DNA of 43,594 nt from Deltaproteobacteria bacterium (lineage in GTDB: Bacteria > Desulfobacterota > GWC2-55-46), in the NCBI GenBank assembly GCA_016219025.1, contig JACRCM010000026.1, forward strand, positions 1-43,594. The letters are read 5' to 3'. Position numbers and translations under genes: made by a program. Numbering within the stretch: position 1 is the stretch's first letter; every line of letters begins with the position of its first letter. The notes beneath the pieces were generated by a model. It saw only the letters and a list, made by a program, of their open reading frames with translations, was not told the DNA's origin and ran no database searches. Positions 1 to 8,528 of the stretch are shown here, one piece after another.

Positions 1-49
1 CCGAATGTTTCTGCCGGGCATCTAGCGTCCTTAGCGCGGGCGATAAGAT

Positions 50-116
50 AAAGACACTGGATTCCTCCCCGAATGTTTTAGTCGGGGACAAAAGCACGCG
101 GGAATGACGGTTTGAT
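50..116. repeat. Dispersed palindromic repeat, copy 1
   Basis: The segment contains AAAGACACTGGATTCC, a short hairpin with arms CCCCGA and TCGGGG (67-87), and then GGGAATGAC. The same framing sequence recurs at 7137-7175 around a different hairpin. It lies upstream of aclB and has no coding potential. A noncoding dispersed repeat is the best reading. No convincing aclB promoter was found between it and the gene. Confidence 0.6.
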
Positions 117-174
117 GGACTTGCATTACTTATACAGAAGTCAATAACTGATAAATTATATAGCGGAGGTTGAC

Positions 175-1449
175 ATGCAGCTGACGGGACTTCTGTGGGG
201 TGGAAAACTTCTCCGGCGCGTCGAGTTTCCAAGCGCCGAGGTGCTCGGCCCGGAGGCGAGCGTCGATGAGATAAAGACGCTCATCAAGAAGTGCGCTCAG
301 GTCTTCATAAAACCCGTATTCAAGGGCGGGGTGGGCAAGAAGGGCAAGGCCGGTCTCATAGGACGGGCCAAGGACATCGGCACGGCGCTCAAGGAGAAGG
401 AGCGGCTCTACTTCATCGAACACAGTTTCGGCAACTCCGTGGCCAAGGCGGACGGCGTTACCTTCGAGGGGGGAGTGCCCGCGGAGCACGAGGTCTACTT
501 CTCGATAGCCGACTCCACCATCCACCGCTCTCCGATAATGACGATTACACATCATGGCGGCATGGATATAGAAGAGCTTCCCAAGGACAAGATACGGGAG
601 GTGCCATTCGACCCGCTGACCGGCCTCAAGAGCTACCATGTCTCTAACGCGCTATCGGAGCTCGGCGCGCCGAGCGAGATAATAAGCCCGCTCGTGCAGA
701 ACCTCCCCAAGCTCTGGGCGCTCTTCAACAACTACGGCATGAGCATGATGGAACTGAACCCCATAAGGATGTCTCCTGACAAGGCCGGAAGGCTCGTGCC
801 CGTGGCGTGCGACTTCAAATGCGCCTTCGACCTCGACAACCCGGCATGGAAGAGGCTCGATCTCCCCTCGCACCTCTTCGCGTCGGATTACTCCGAGTTC
901 GAGCAGGAGATAAACCAGCTTCGCACCTATCAAGGCCAGAGCGACGTATTCGTCATAAACCCCAAGGGCACCATCACCTCTCCTACGTTCGGCGGCGGGG
1001 CCAACGCCCTGGTCACGGAACTCCTCGGCGAGCGCGCCACCATATCGTCGGACTTCGGCGGCAACCCGCCTTATGAGAAGATGTTCCATATATCGAGGAT
1101 AGTCTTTAAGTACTGGCTCAGGCAATCGAACGTCCTCTTCATCATAGGCGGCAAGGCCAATAACACCGACATCTACGAGACCTTCAGGGCGATGGCCGAC
1201 GCCTTGAGGGACAACTTCAACGCCAAAGGCCCGACGCCCTTGTACGTCGTCGTGGGCAGGGGAGGCCCGAACCTGATACGCGGCATGGCTTACATGAGGG
1301 ACACGCTTGAGAACCTGAAACTCCCTTACAGGATGTTCGGCCACGACAGCGCCATGAGCGAGGTCGTCAACTACGCGCTCAACGTGGATAAGTGGATGGA
1401 GAAGGAAGGCCGCAGGCTCGTCGCGGCGAAGCTGGGTTGCGGGTGTTAG
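175..1449 (+). CDS. aclB: ATP-citrate lyase small (beta) subunit, AclB
   Basis: This is the ATP-grasp/CoA-binding subunit of ATP-citrate lyase, which with AclA cleaves citrate to acetyl-CoA and oxaloacetate in the cytoplasm, the key step of the reverse TCA cycle. The 424-aa protein has a succinyl-CoA-synthetase-beta-like N-terminal ATP-grasp region (about 1-240, with MELNPIRM near 192) and a C-terminal nucleotide/CoA-binding region rich in glycine (FGGGANALVTELLGE, VVVGRGGPNLIRG). Its length is close to that of known two-subunit AclB proteins (about 400 aa). The ATG at 175 has a good SD, GGAGG, 5 bases upstream. A toxin-antitoxin pair separates it from aclA, so the two subunit genes are not directly adjacent. 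Identity rests on overall sequence recognition and on the neighbouring AclA. Confidence 0.9.
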   Translation: MQLTGLLWGGKLLRRVEFPSAEVLGPEASVDEIKTLIKKCAQVFIKPVFKGGVGKKGKAGLIGRAKDIGTALKEKERLYFIEHSFGNSVAKADGVTFEGGVPAEHEVYFSIADSTIHRSPIMTITHHGGMDIEELPKDKIREVPFDPLTGLKSYHVSNALSELGAPSEIISPLVQNLPKLWALFNNYGMSMMELNPIRMSPDKAGRLVPVACDFKCAFDLDNPAWKRLDLPSHLFASDYSEFEQEINQLRTYQGQSDVFVINPKGTITSPTFGGGANALVTELLGERATISSDFGGNPPYEKMFHISRIVFKYWLRQSNVLFIIGGKANNTDIYETFRAMADALRDNFNAKGPTPLYVVVGRGGPNLIRGMAYMRDTLENLKLPYRMFGHDSAMSEVVNYALNVDKWMEKEGRRLVAAKLGCGC

Positions 1450-1482
1450 CGATGCCTCGATTCATTGCCGTTGACGGCGCGC

Positions 1483-1509
1483 GGGTTGCGGTTCTTTTAC
1501 GCGCAACCC
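1483..1509 (+). other. Hairpin downstream of aclB
   Basis: An 8-bp perfect stem, GGGTTGCG / CGCAACCC, with an 11-base loop lies 33 bases after the aclB stop. There is no T tract behind it, so it may attenuate or protect the transcript rather than act as a classical terminator. Confidence 0.4.
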
Positions 1510-1546
1510 AGACAGGCAGGCTCTCAGAAGCCCCCCTTAACAGACT

Positions 1547-1588
1547 CAAGTTTGTATTTGGGCTATGATAGTCCGTATAATAAACTTG
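1547..1588 (+). promoter_or_regulatory. Promoter and possible operator of the toxin-antitoxin pair
   Basis: TTGTAT (1552-1557), an 18-base spacer and a perfect TATAAT (1576-1581) form a sigma70-like promoter pointing at the toxin gene. The promoter is bracketed by the inverted arms CAAGTTT (1547-1553) and AAACTTG (1582-1588). That arrangement would suit autorepression by the RHH-type antitoxin; the operator role is inference. Confidence 0.55.
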
Positions 1589-1603
1589 GGAGTTGGAATA
1601 TAA

Positions 1604-1855
1604 TTGGTATACTGGAGTCATTTCAGCCCCTTAGATTTTGAATATGACTTCAAGAGTGATAAACTTGGCGCTCATAGGATTGACTTTGAGGAGGCCGTTG
1701 AGTGTTTCTTCTCAAGTTTCGAGATACGCAGGAACAAGACCTATAAAGACCGCTATCAACTTATCGGACGGACGATGGGAGGCCGCAAGCTCAAGATAAT
1801 CTTTCAATTGAAGCCGGGCGATTGCGTCCGTATTATAACGGGATGGCCTGTATGA
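1604..1855 (+). CDS. BrnT-like toxin
   Basis: This 83-aa protein resembles the BrnT/RelE-fold ribonuclease toxins. It has the family layout LDFEYDFKSDKLGAHRIDFEEAVECFF, then RYQLIGRTMGGRKLKIIF and a closing VRIITG strand. The usual 'KAxxNxxKHGVSFEEA' stretch is recognisable as KLGAHRIDFEEA, and the protein is slightly short at the C terminus (family about 90 aa). The only available start is TTG at 1604, with GGGAG 11 bases upstream. Its stop overlaps the next start by 4 bases (ATGA), the usual toxin-first brnT-brnA order. A functional toxin is likely but not certain, because the C-terminal helix is truncated compared with typical members. Confidence 0.65.
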   Translation: MVYWSHFSPLDFEYDFKSDKLGAHRIDFEEAVECFFSSFEIRRNKTYKDRYQLIGRTMGGRKLKIIFQLKPGDCVRIITGWPV

Positions 1856-2136
1856 AAACAAAACGGAAAGCCTTATCCGAGGAAGCGATAGACCGCGCGG
1901 TAATCGCGCAGGCCGATGACGAATCCGCGTGGGATAGGCCCGTGAGGGCGCATAAGGCAAAAGGCACCTCCATATCGCTCCCCGCTGCATTGGCCTCGCG
2001 CGCGGTTTTTTTTGCAAGACTGCATCGCCATGCGAGTTTGGAGGACTGGCTTGAACACATTATACAGGAACGATTGGATATCGAAGAAGCCGCATTTGCC
2101 GGATTTAAAAAGGAATTGCTTGCAAAGAACACCTGA
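1852..2136 (+). CDS. BrnA/CopG-like antitoxin
   Basis: A 94-aa protein beginning MKTKRKALSEEAIDRAVIAQADDESAW, the charged N terminus that BrnA-type antitoxins use to wrap the toxin. It is followed by a ribbon-helix-helix-like segment (KGTSISLPAALASRAVFFARLHRHASLEDWLEHIIQERL). The ORF track starts at 1822, but the ATG at 1852 overlaps the toxin stop and starts at the conserved region, so it is preferred. Likely role: neutralise the upstream toxin and repress the shared promoter. The last 20 residues form an extra charged helix. Family assignment is by pattern only. Confidence 0.6.
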   Translation: MKTKRKALSEEAIDRAVIAQADDESAWDRPVRAHKAKGTSISLPAALASRAVFFARLHRHASLEDWLEHIIQERLDIEEAAFAGFKKELLAKNT

Positions 2137-2199
2137 TTGACATGGATACGGCGCACATAACCGCCAAGAACGAATAACGGCATCCTAAGGAGTTTTTAT

Positions 2200-4910
2200 A
2201 TGCATAAAGAGGGCGTCAAGAAGTTCCCGTATTACGTCGGCATAAAGTCTCTGGCCGAGATAGCCACGCGGGAGGACAGGGTCTGCGTACTCAACATCCT
2301 CGGCACCGAGAGCCGCACCGTTACCCCGGTTAGTCACGTGTACTCCGGAGGCAACATCGTATTCGGCACGGGCCCGGGCAAATCCGGCCAGTTCCTTGAG
2401 ACCAAGTCGGGCAATATCCCGGTCTACGATTCGATAAAAGAAGGTCTCAAGGCCGGACATAAGTTCAATACCGCGGTCATATACCTGCCGCCATCCGGCG
2501 TAAAGGACGGCGTGGCCGAGGCCGTTAAATACAACCCCGACCTCCGCAAGATTATAATCCTTACCGAAAAGATTTCGGTCGGAGACGCGCGCATCATCAG
2601 GGCGGTCTGCCAGACGAACGGCATAGACGTGTTCGGCGGCAACTGTCTCGGCGTTGCCGACGCGTGGAACAAGGTCAGGATAGGCGGCGCGCTCGGCGGC
2701 AACAAGCCGGAAGAGTCGCTCGTCAAAGGCTCGGTCGCCCTCTTTTCCAACTCCGGCAACTTCACCACCACCATAGCCGTCTACCTCCTCACGAAGGGCT
2801 GGGGCACCACCACGTCCATCTCAAGCGGCAAGGACGTATACGTCCACTACGCGCCGAGGGAGTTCTTCCACGCCCTTGACAACGACGACAGGTCGAAGTC
2901 GGCCATAGCCTACATCGAGCCGGGCGGGTATTACGAGGCCGGGCTTGAGATAAACAAGCCCACGGTCGCCTGCATAGTGGGCAGGTGGAAGGCGCGCCTC
3001 ACAAAGGCGTGCGGACACGCGGGCAGCCTCGCGGGTTCCGGAGACGACGCCAAGGCCAAGGAAAGTGGTTCATGGACTACTTCGGCGTAAAGGGCATCTA
3101 CACCCCGCAGACGCCGATATTCTCCAAGAAAGGCGCGGTCGTCACCAACATCGCCGACATACCGGAGGCGCTCACGAGGGTCATGGAACTCAACGGCGTA
3201 AAGCCGGACTTCGAGGCCAAGGGCGACCTCTCCCTCAAGTGCTGGTTCGCCGACAACGCGGGCATTGCCGTGCCCGCCGAGCTTGACGTCAAGCAGGTAA
3301 AGGCCGTCGCCCCGTATGACGAGCAGATAGAGCACGTCAACAGGCAGATAGGCGCGCAGTTCCCGCGCCAGGCCATGAAGGACGCCTCCGGCGTCTCCAT
3401 GATGGACGCCAAGAGCCAGATAACCAAGGTCAATAACGTCTCCATACTCGATGCCTCGAAGCGCTCGCTTGAGGAGAACCTCTTCATGTCGCTCCTCAAG
3501 AGATACCCGACCGACTACGAGCGCGCGCTTTGCAACATCGTCTTCAACGCATACGTCAACCACCACGAAGACCCGGCGGTTATGTCGGCCGACGCGGCCC
3601 GCGAGGCGGGCAGCTCGCCGAATACGGTCCTTTCTGCCGCCGTGGCCATAGTAGGCAGGAAGCGCGTAGCCGCAGCGCTGGAGACGGCGAACGTCATACT
3701 CGACCTCTTCCAGACATCAGGACTCCAGAACGCGACCGACAGGTTTGATTACTCCTCCATCATCAAGGGGCTTTCAAAAGAGGCGCGAAAGGCCATGACC
3801 GAGGGCAAGGGAGACGCGCTCGCCGAGGTCCTGCTCGAGGCCATCACCGGCCTTGAAAAAAAGTCCGTATTCATCGAGTTCGTCAAGGAGGCCGCCGGAG
3901 GCAAGCCGTCGTCCGAGGCCCTCCTCGGCGCCGCATGGATGACGCTCGGATGGGAGCCGCTCATCAAGAGGGCGGTATCCAAGGTCACGGTCACTCAACT
4001 CCCGTGGTACTCCCGCGTATTCTCCGCGTTCGTCGGCTGTGCCGTATCGTCCGACAAGCACGGCAAGAGGCAGTTCTGCGGGGTAAAGAACGAAGAGATT
4101 ATAAAGTCATGGTCGTTTACCGAGGTCGCGTTCCTCTCTCTCATAGGCAGGCGTCCGGTCGAAAAGGAACTCTTCGAGTTCTCGATGCTCCTCGGCCTCA
4201 TCATCTCTAACGGCCCCGGCACCATATCGGCGCAGGGCTGCAAGGGCGGGGTAAGCTCGGACGGCCCGGAAGACCCGTCAAGGGTGCAGATAAACAAGGC
4301 GTTCATCGGGTTCCTCACGCATACGGGCTTTGCCCACGGCGGCAACGGCTACGAGGCCATCGAGTTCCTCATAGAGAGGTTCAAGGGCACGGGACTCAAA
4401 GACCCGGCGCATAAAAACCACGGCATCGACCTCAAGAATATCGCCGACGAATACGCGAAGTGGTATGCCAAGTACAAGGCCGACCAGAAGGCGTTCGGCA
4501 ACATCGAGTACATGAAGGTGCCGTGCGTCAACCACCCGGTCTTCAAGGGACAGGAGGTCAACTACGATCCGCGGGAACGGTTCGTAAACGCCCTCTTCGA
4601 GGAGAAGGGGATATACAACATCTTCCTCGACTTCTACCACAAGATAGTCTGGTCGCTCTTCGAGGCCAAGGTCTCGAAGGACGTCTACTGCGTCAACGTC
4701 GACGCGGTCATAGCGGTCATACTCTTGAAGGTCGTATGGGACACGTATCAATCCGGCAAGATGACCGAGTCCGAGGTCGAGACCGCCGCGTTCACGACCT
4801 TCCTCTTCGGCAGGATGATAGGCTGCGCCGCCGAGATAGACGACCACATCAACAGGGGCCGCAACATGGACACAAGGACCGCCGCGTCGAAGTGCGTGTA
4901 TGTAGGGTAA
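2200..4910 (+). CDS. aclA: ATP-citrate lyase large (alpha) subunit, AclA, frameshifted in this sequence
   Basis: The catalytic subunit of ATP-citrate lyase: a succinyl-CoA-synthetase-alpha-like part joined to a citrate-synthase-like part. Two ORFs (2200-3090 and the 2985-4910 frame) join once a single base is restored in the A run at 3062-3064: ...KACGHAGSLAGSGDDAKAKE then KWFMDYFGVKGIY. GHAG carries the phospho-histidine of the family. The C-terminal part ends in motifs that align with the citrate-synthase fold (VNVDAVIAVILL, FGRMIGCAAEIDDH). The joined product is about 903 aa, roughly 290 aa longer than the AclA of green sulfur bacteria (about 610 aa). The citrate-synthase-like part is also very divergent, so it probably belongs to the less-studied 'type II' group. 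The ATG at 2200 has SD AAGGAG. The frameshift could be a sequencing error or a real lesion. Confidence 0.82.
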
Positions 4911-4962
4911 GGGGCCGTCCCTCATGGAATAAAAGAGGGTCGATTGCCCCGTATTTTCAACG

Positions 4963-4990
4963 AAGGCCCGACACTGACCGGGCCTTTTAC
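4963..4990 (+). terminator. Intrinsic terminator after aclA
   Basis: An 8-bp GC-rich stem, AAGGCCCG / CGGGCCTT, with an 8-base loop is followed by TT. It ends the acl transcript 53 bases after the stop codon. Confidence 0.7.
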
Positions 4991-5048
4991 TTCGGATGCG
5001 CACATCATGTTCTATACGGTTCACGGCCACGGTCACGGTATTTTAATA

Positions 5049-5081
5049 AAACGGGGGCATTGATGTTCAATGCCCCCGTTT
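5049..5081. terminator. Strong, probably bidirectional terminator
   Basis: A perfect 15-bp stem with arms AAACGGGGGCATTGA and TCAATGCCCCCGTTT encloses a 3-base loop. T-rich sequence precedes it and TTTG follows it, so it may stop transcription from both sides. It insulates the acl genes from the pilus locus. Confidence 0.8.
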
Positions 5082-5260
5082 GTTATTGTCCGCGCTTCGG
5101 CTTGCCGCCTCATTGCCTGCACAAACGGCACAATTCCGCATTTTCTCCGCTATAATAGTTGCATCAGGTCTAGACGCCCCATCCTTCGTCCTCCGCCATA
5201 AGCCGCAAAAACCGTGACGTGAATGTTTTTTCACGTTCGCGGCCACGGTATCTTAGGCCC
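5082..5260 (+). promoter_or_regulatory. Leader region of the pilus locus with -10 box and hairpin
   Basis: A perfect TATAAT lies at 5151-5156, but the -35 region (GGCACA at 5127-5132, 18-base spacer) is weak. A hairpin with 7-bp arms ACGTGAA/TTCACGT (5217-5236) sits between it and the preferred mshE start. No coding sequence is visible. Together with the two terminators this accounts for the 350-base gap 4911-5260. Confidence 0.4.
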
Positions 5261-6967
5261 ATGCCTATAGTCAGAAAGATACGTCCCATAGGCGAGATAC
5301 TCGTCGAGAAGAGGGTGATTACCCCGGCCCAGCTTGACGAGGCGCTGGTCATCGGCAAACGCACGAATGCGCGCGTCGGCAACGTCCTTGTCCGGCTCGG
5401 ATACGCCGATGATAAGGACGTGGCCGACGCCCTCGCCGTGCAGTATAACCTCCCGTCCATTATCCTAAGCAAGACCGCGCTCAAGGCGCAGGTCGTACGC
5501 CGCATCCCGGAGTCGTTCGCAAGGCGCTATATGGTCGTTCCAGTCTCGGTCGAGGGCACCACCATGAGCGTCGCCATGCTCGACCCCCTGAACGTCTTTG
5601 CGATAGACGAACTCAAGAAGATGACCGGACTCGGCATAAAGCCCCACGTCACGACCGAGGCCGAGATATTGAAGGCGATAAACCTCTACTTCGCCATGGA
5701 GGTCTCGCTTGAGGAGATGATACGGAAGGTGCAGGCGTCGGGACTCGAACTCGTGCCCGGGGAGGAGGAACTGCCGGAGAAGTTAGAGAAGATCGCGGGC
5801 GAGGCGACGATAATACAACTCGTCGACCTCCTCATAAGCCGGGCCGTGATGGAGAACGCATCCGATATACACGTGGAGCCTGACGAGGACGCGCTCCGCG
5901 TCCGTTTCCGCGTTGACGGCCTTCTGCACGAGAGCGTGAACCTCCCATTGAAGCTCCACCCGGCGGTCATATCGCGGATAAAGATACTCGGAGAGATAAA
6001 CATCGCGGAGAAGAGGCTTCCACAGGACGGCAGGTTCCTTGTCAAGATAGGCGGGCGCGACGTAGACATAAGGCTCTCGACCCTCCCGACCATATTCGGA
6101 GAAAAGGCGGTCTTGCGGCTCCTCGACAAGACGATGATGATCCTCGACATCGAGCACCTCACCCCGCTGCCGGACACGCTTGACGTGTTGAAGAGGATAA
6201 TCAAGAGGCCGTTCGGCATGATCCTGCTCACCGGGCCGACCGGGAGCGGCAAGACCACGACCGCATACACCCTGATGAACATCCTCAACACGATGGACAG
6301 GAACCTTGTGACCGTCGAAGACCCGGTCGAGTATCACTTGAAGAGGATCAATCAGGTGCAGGTGAACGTCAAGGTCGGCGTGACCTTCGCCTCGGCCCTG
6401 CGCCATATACTCAGGCAGGACCCGGACATCGTGATGATAGGCGAGATACGCGACAAGGAGACCGCGGAGATCGCCATACACGCGGCCCTGACCGGCCACC
6501 TCGTCGTCTCGACCCTCCATACGAATGACGCCATAGGCACGGTCTCCAGACTTCTCGACATGGGGATAGAGCCGTATCTTGTCTCGTCTTCGGTCACGTG
6601 CATCGTCTCTCAGAGGCTCGTGCGCAGGGTCTGCGACGGATGCAAGGCCGCGTATAACGCCGACCCGCGCCTTTTGGAGGAGATGGGCATAAGGGCGCAG
6701 GAGAAGCCCTTGCAATTCCATAAAGGCAAGGGTTGTCAGCGGTGTCAGGGCACCGGACTCAAGGGCAGGGTGGGGATATTCGAGGTGCTGACCCTCGACG
6801 ACGAGCTGCGCTCGCTCGTCGTGGCCAAGGCCGATGCCAACGCCATACTTGAGGCCGCGAGGCGCAAGGGGTTCAAGCCCCTGCGCATCCAGGGCCTGCG
6901 AGCCGCCGCCGCAGGACATACCACCATCGAGGAAGTCATGCAGGCGACGCAGACGGGGGTCGAGTGA
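5261..6967 (+). CDS. Type IV pilus assembly ATPase (MshE/PilB/GspE family)
   Basis: The cytoplasmic hexameric motor that powers pilus extension. The 568-aa protein has an N-terminal MshEN/T2SSE-N domain (about 1-140; LGEILV-type opening, VGNVLVRLGY), a Walker A GPTGSGKTTTAY near 325, and a Walker B / Asp-His box DPDIVMIGEIRD with HAALTGHLVVSTLHTNDA near 387-415. A zinc-binding pair CDGC...CQRC lies near 457-494, typical of extension ATPases and absent from PilT. The ORF track starts at a GTG (5219) inside a hairpin. The ATG at 5261 is preferred because the conserved domain begins there, although neither has an SD. It is followed by the platform gene, and the overall gene set matches MSHA loci. 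Confidence 0.9.
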   Translation: MPIVRKIRPIGEILVEKRVITPAQLDEALVIGKRTNARVGNVLVRLGYADDKDVADALAVQYNLPSIILSKTALKAQVVRRIPESFARRYMVVPVSVEGTTMSVAMLDPLNVFAIDELKKMTGLGIKPHVTTEAEILKAINLYFAMEVSLEEMIRKVQASGLELVPGEEELPEKLEKIAGEATIIQLVDLLISRAVMENASDIHVEPDEDALRVRFRVDGLLHESVNLPLKLHPAVISRIKILGEINIAEKRLPQDGRFLVKIGGRDVDIRLSTLPTIFGEKAVLRLLDKTMMILDIEHLTPLPDTLDVLKRIIKRPFGMILLTGPTGSGKTTTAYTLMNILNTMDRNLVTVEDPVEYHLKRINQVQVNVKVGVTFASALRHILRQDPDIVMIGEIRDKETAEIAIHAALTGHLVVSTLHTNDAIGTVSRLLDMGIEPYLVSSSVTCIVSQRLVRRVCDGCKAAYNADPRLLEEMGIRAQEKPLQFHKGKGCQRCQGTGLKGRVGIFEVLTLDDELRSLVVAKADANAILEAARRKGFKPLRIQGLRAAAAGHTTIEEVMQATQTGVE

Positions 6968-6996
6968 AGGGCTGATAAGCCGTGATGCGTGCGCGT

Positions 6997-7024
6997 GATT
7001 TACAATAGAGCTACTTTGTAAATC
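6997..7024. repeat. ATAGAGCTRCTTTGTAAATC repeat, copy 1, in a hairpin
   Basis: The 20-mer lies at 7005-7024 and its 3' half pairs with a preceding GATTTACAA to give a 9-bp stem and 10-base loop. Two further copies lie at 28319-28338 and 31306-31325. This copy has one base difference (A for G). Confidence 0.7.
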
Positions 7025-7136
7025 GTAGCCTTATGCGTGATGCGCATGAGGATAACCGTTTCACGCCTGCCTCCGAACGTATCTGCCGAGTGAGGGAACG
7101 CATGCAATGTTCTGCGCCCCGCGTACGAACAAAACG

Positions 7137-7175
7137 TAAAGACACTGGATTCCCGATAGAGACCTCGGGAATGAC
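7137..7175. repeat. Dispersed palindromic repeat, copy 2
   Basis: AAAGACACTGGATTCC leads into a perfect 8-bp stem, ATTCCCGA / TCGGGAAT, with an 8-base loop, and then GAC. It shares its framing sequence with 50-116 near the left edge. Confidence 0.65.
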
Positions 7176-7300
7176 ATACGTGCCTACGGGCTCAGCCCAT
7201 CATATTCAAAATATCACTTGACAGGCAAGACGACGTCTACTGCGAACTGAAGCATTGGAACGATAAAAATAAGGTGACGCATCACGGTATTTAAAACGAT

Positions 7301-8518
7301 ATGCCATCCTACCAATACAGGGCACGGGACAGGGGAGGCGCTCTGGTGACGGGCAGGCTTGAGGCGGCCGCAAGGCCGGACGCCGAGACCACGCTCGACC
7401 GCATGGGGCTGATCCCGATACGCATCGACGCGGAGAGGGAGACAAGGGGTCTCATCGCCGCGTTGAAGGCGCCATTTGAAAAGACCGCGCCGCAGGACGT
7501 AATCCTCTTTTCCCGCCAGCTCGCCACGCTCTTCGGCGCGGGCGTGCCGCTTTTGAAGGCGCTCGGCACGCTTGAGAAACAGGCCGCGTCGCTGGCATTC
7601 GTCAGGGTGGTAAAAAAGATACGGGAGGACGTCGAGGCCGGGGCCTCTCTCTCGGCGGCCATTGCGAAGCACCCGCGGGCCTTTCCCGAATTCTATCCCC
7701 ACATGGTCGAGGCGGGAGAGGCCGGGGGCATTCTGGATCCCGTCCTTGAGCGCATAGCCACCATGCTTGAGAAGAACGCCGAGAGCAGGGCAAAGGTGAG
7801 GAGCGCCACGCTATATCCCAAGATAGTCGTGGCCGCGATAGTAATCGCGGTGGTCATTCTGATGAACTTCGTGGTGCCGAGGTTCGCGCAGATGTACGCG
7901 TCCTTCAACGTGCCGCTGCCGTTGCCGACGCGGATGCTGATACTCTTATCAAACGCCTTCCTCGGGTACTGGTATTACGCGCTTGTCCTTGCAGGGGCGT
8001 CTTATGCCGCGCTCAGACTTTATCTCTCCACCGCGGCGGGGAAGCGGCGCCGGGACGGTCTGCGTCTCTGGTTCCCGATATTCGGGCCGATAATAACCAA
8101 GGCGACGCTTTCGCGGTTTTGCAGGGTGCTCGGCGCGCTCTATAGGAGCGGGCTTCCGATACTCCAGTCGCTCGACATATCGTCGCGGGCGGTCGAGAAC
8201 GCCGTCATATTCACCGAGATAAAGGCGATGGAGGACGAGGTCAGGGCCGGGAAAAACCTTTCGGAGCCGATGGAGAAGGCGGCGCATTTCCCGCCGCTCG
8301 TGGCGCAGATGACGACGGTGGGCGAGGAGACCGGCAGCCTCGACGCCATGCTTGAGAAGGCCGCCCAGTACTATGACGCGGAGGTCGACACCTCCATCAG
8401 GAATCTTACGACCACCCTTGAGCCGCTCCTCCTGACCTTTATCTTCGGCATGGTCTTATTCCTCGCGCTCGCCATCTTCCTGCCCATGTGGGACATACTC
8501 AAGGTCGTTAAGAGATAG
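7301..8518 (+). CDS. Type IV pilus inner-membrane platform protein (MshG/PilC/GspF family)
   Basis: This polytopic protein couples the assembly ATPase to the growing pilus. It is 405 aa, the normal family length, with two T2SSF domains (about 70-190 and 270-390). Hydrophobic segments include VVAAIVIAVVILMNFVVPRF, YWYYALVLAGASYAALRL and the closing LLLTFIFGMVLFLALAIFLPMWDI. The motifs FSRQLATLFGAGVPLL and FCRVLGALYRSGLPIL are the duplicated family signatures. The ATG at 7301 has only a weak, distant SD. It follows the ATPase gene after a 333-base repeat-bearing gap, so it may be transcribed separately. Confidence 0.92.
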   Translation: MPSYQYRARDRGGALVTGRLEAAARPDAETTLDRMGLIPIRIDAERETRGLIAALKAPFEKTAPQDVILFSRQLATLFGAGVPLLKALGTLEKQAASLAFVRVVKKIREDVEAGASLSAAIAKHPRAFPEFYPHMVEAGEAGGILDPVLERIATMLEKNAESRAKVRSATLYPKIVVAAIVIAVVILMNFVVPRFAQMYASFNVPLPLPTRMLILLSNAFLGYWYYALVLAGASYAALRLYLSTAAGKRRRDGLRLWFPIFGPIITKATLSRFCRVLGALYRSGLPILQSLDISSRAVENAVIFTEIKAMEDEVRAGKNLSEPMEKAAHFPPLVAQMTTVGEETGSLDAMLEKAAQYYDAEVDTSIRNLTTTLEPLLLTFIFGMVLFLALAIFLPMWDILKVVKR

Positions 8519-8528
8519 GAGGCGCATA

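Larger units (their letters stand above)
6968..7300. other. 333-base gap with two dispersed repeats
   Basis: No credible gene lies here; the 62-aa ORF at 7033 has no recognisable features. The gap holds a 9-bp-stem hairpin at 6997-7024, which includes one copy of the ATAGAGCTRCTTTGTAAATC repeat, and a copy of the AAAGACACTGGATTCC repeat with an 8-bp stem (7149-7172). No clear terminator or promoter was seen. Confidence 0.6.

Noticed and set aside
1-174. A promoter for aclB
   Set aside because: TTGCAT at 121-126 has no convincing -10 box at a normal distance, so it was not annotated.
652-1344. Long antisense ORF inside aclB and similar long - strand ORFs in other genes
   Set aside because: These mirror strongly coding + strand genes of high GC; their translations show no known motif.
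5126-5140. Possible sigma54 promoter (GGCAC...GCA) before the pilus ATPase gene
   Set aside because: The GG-GC spacing is 9 bases instead of the required 10, and the -12 side lacks TT before GC.
7033-7221. 62-aa ORF in the gap between the ATPase and platform genes
   Set aside because: It overlaps a dispersed hairpin repeat, has no SD and shows no recognisable domain.
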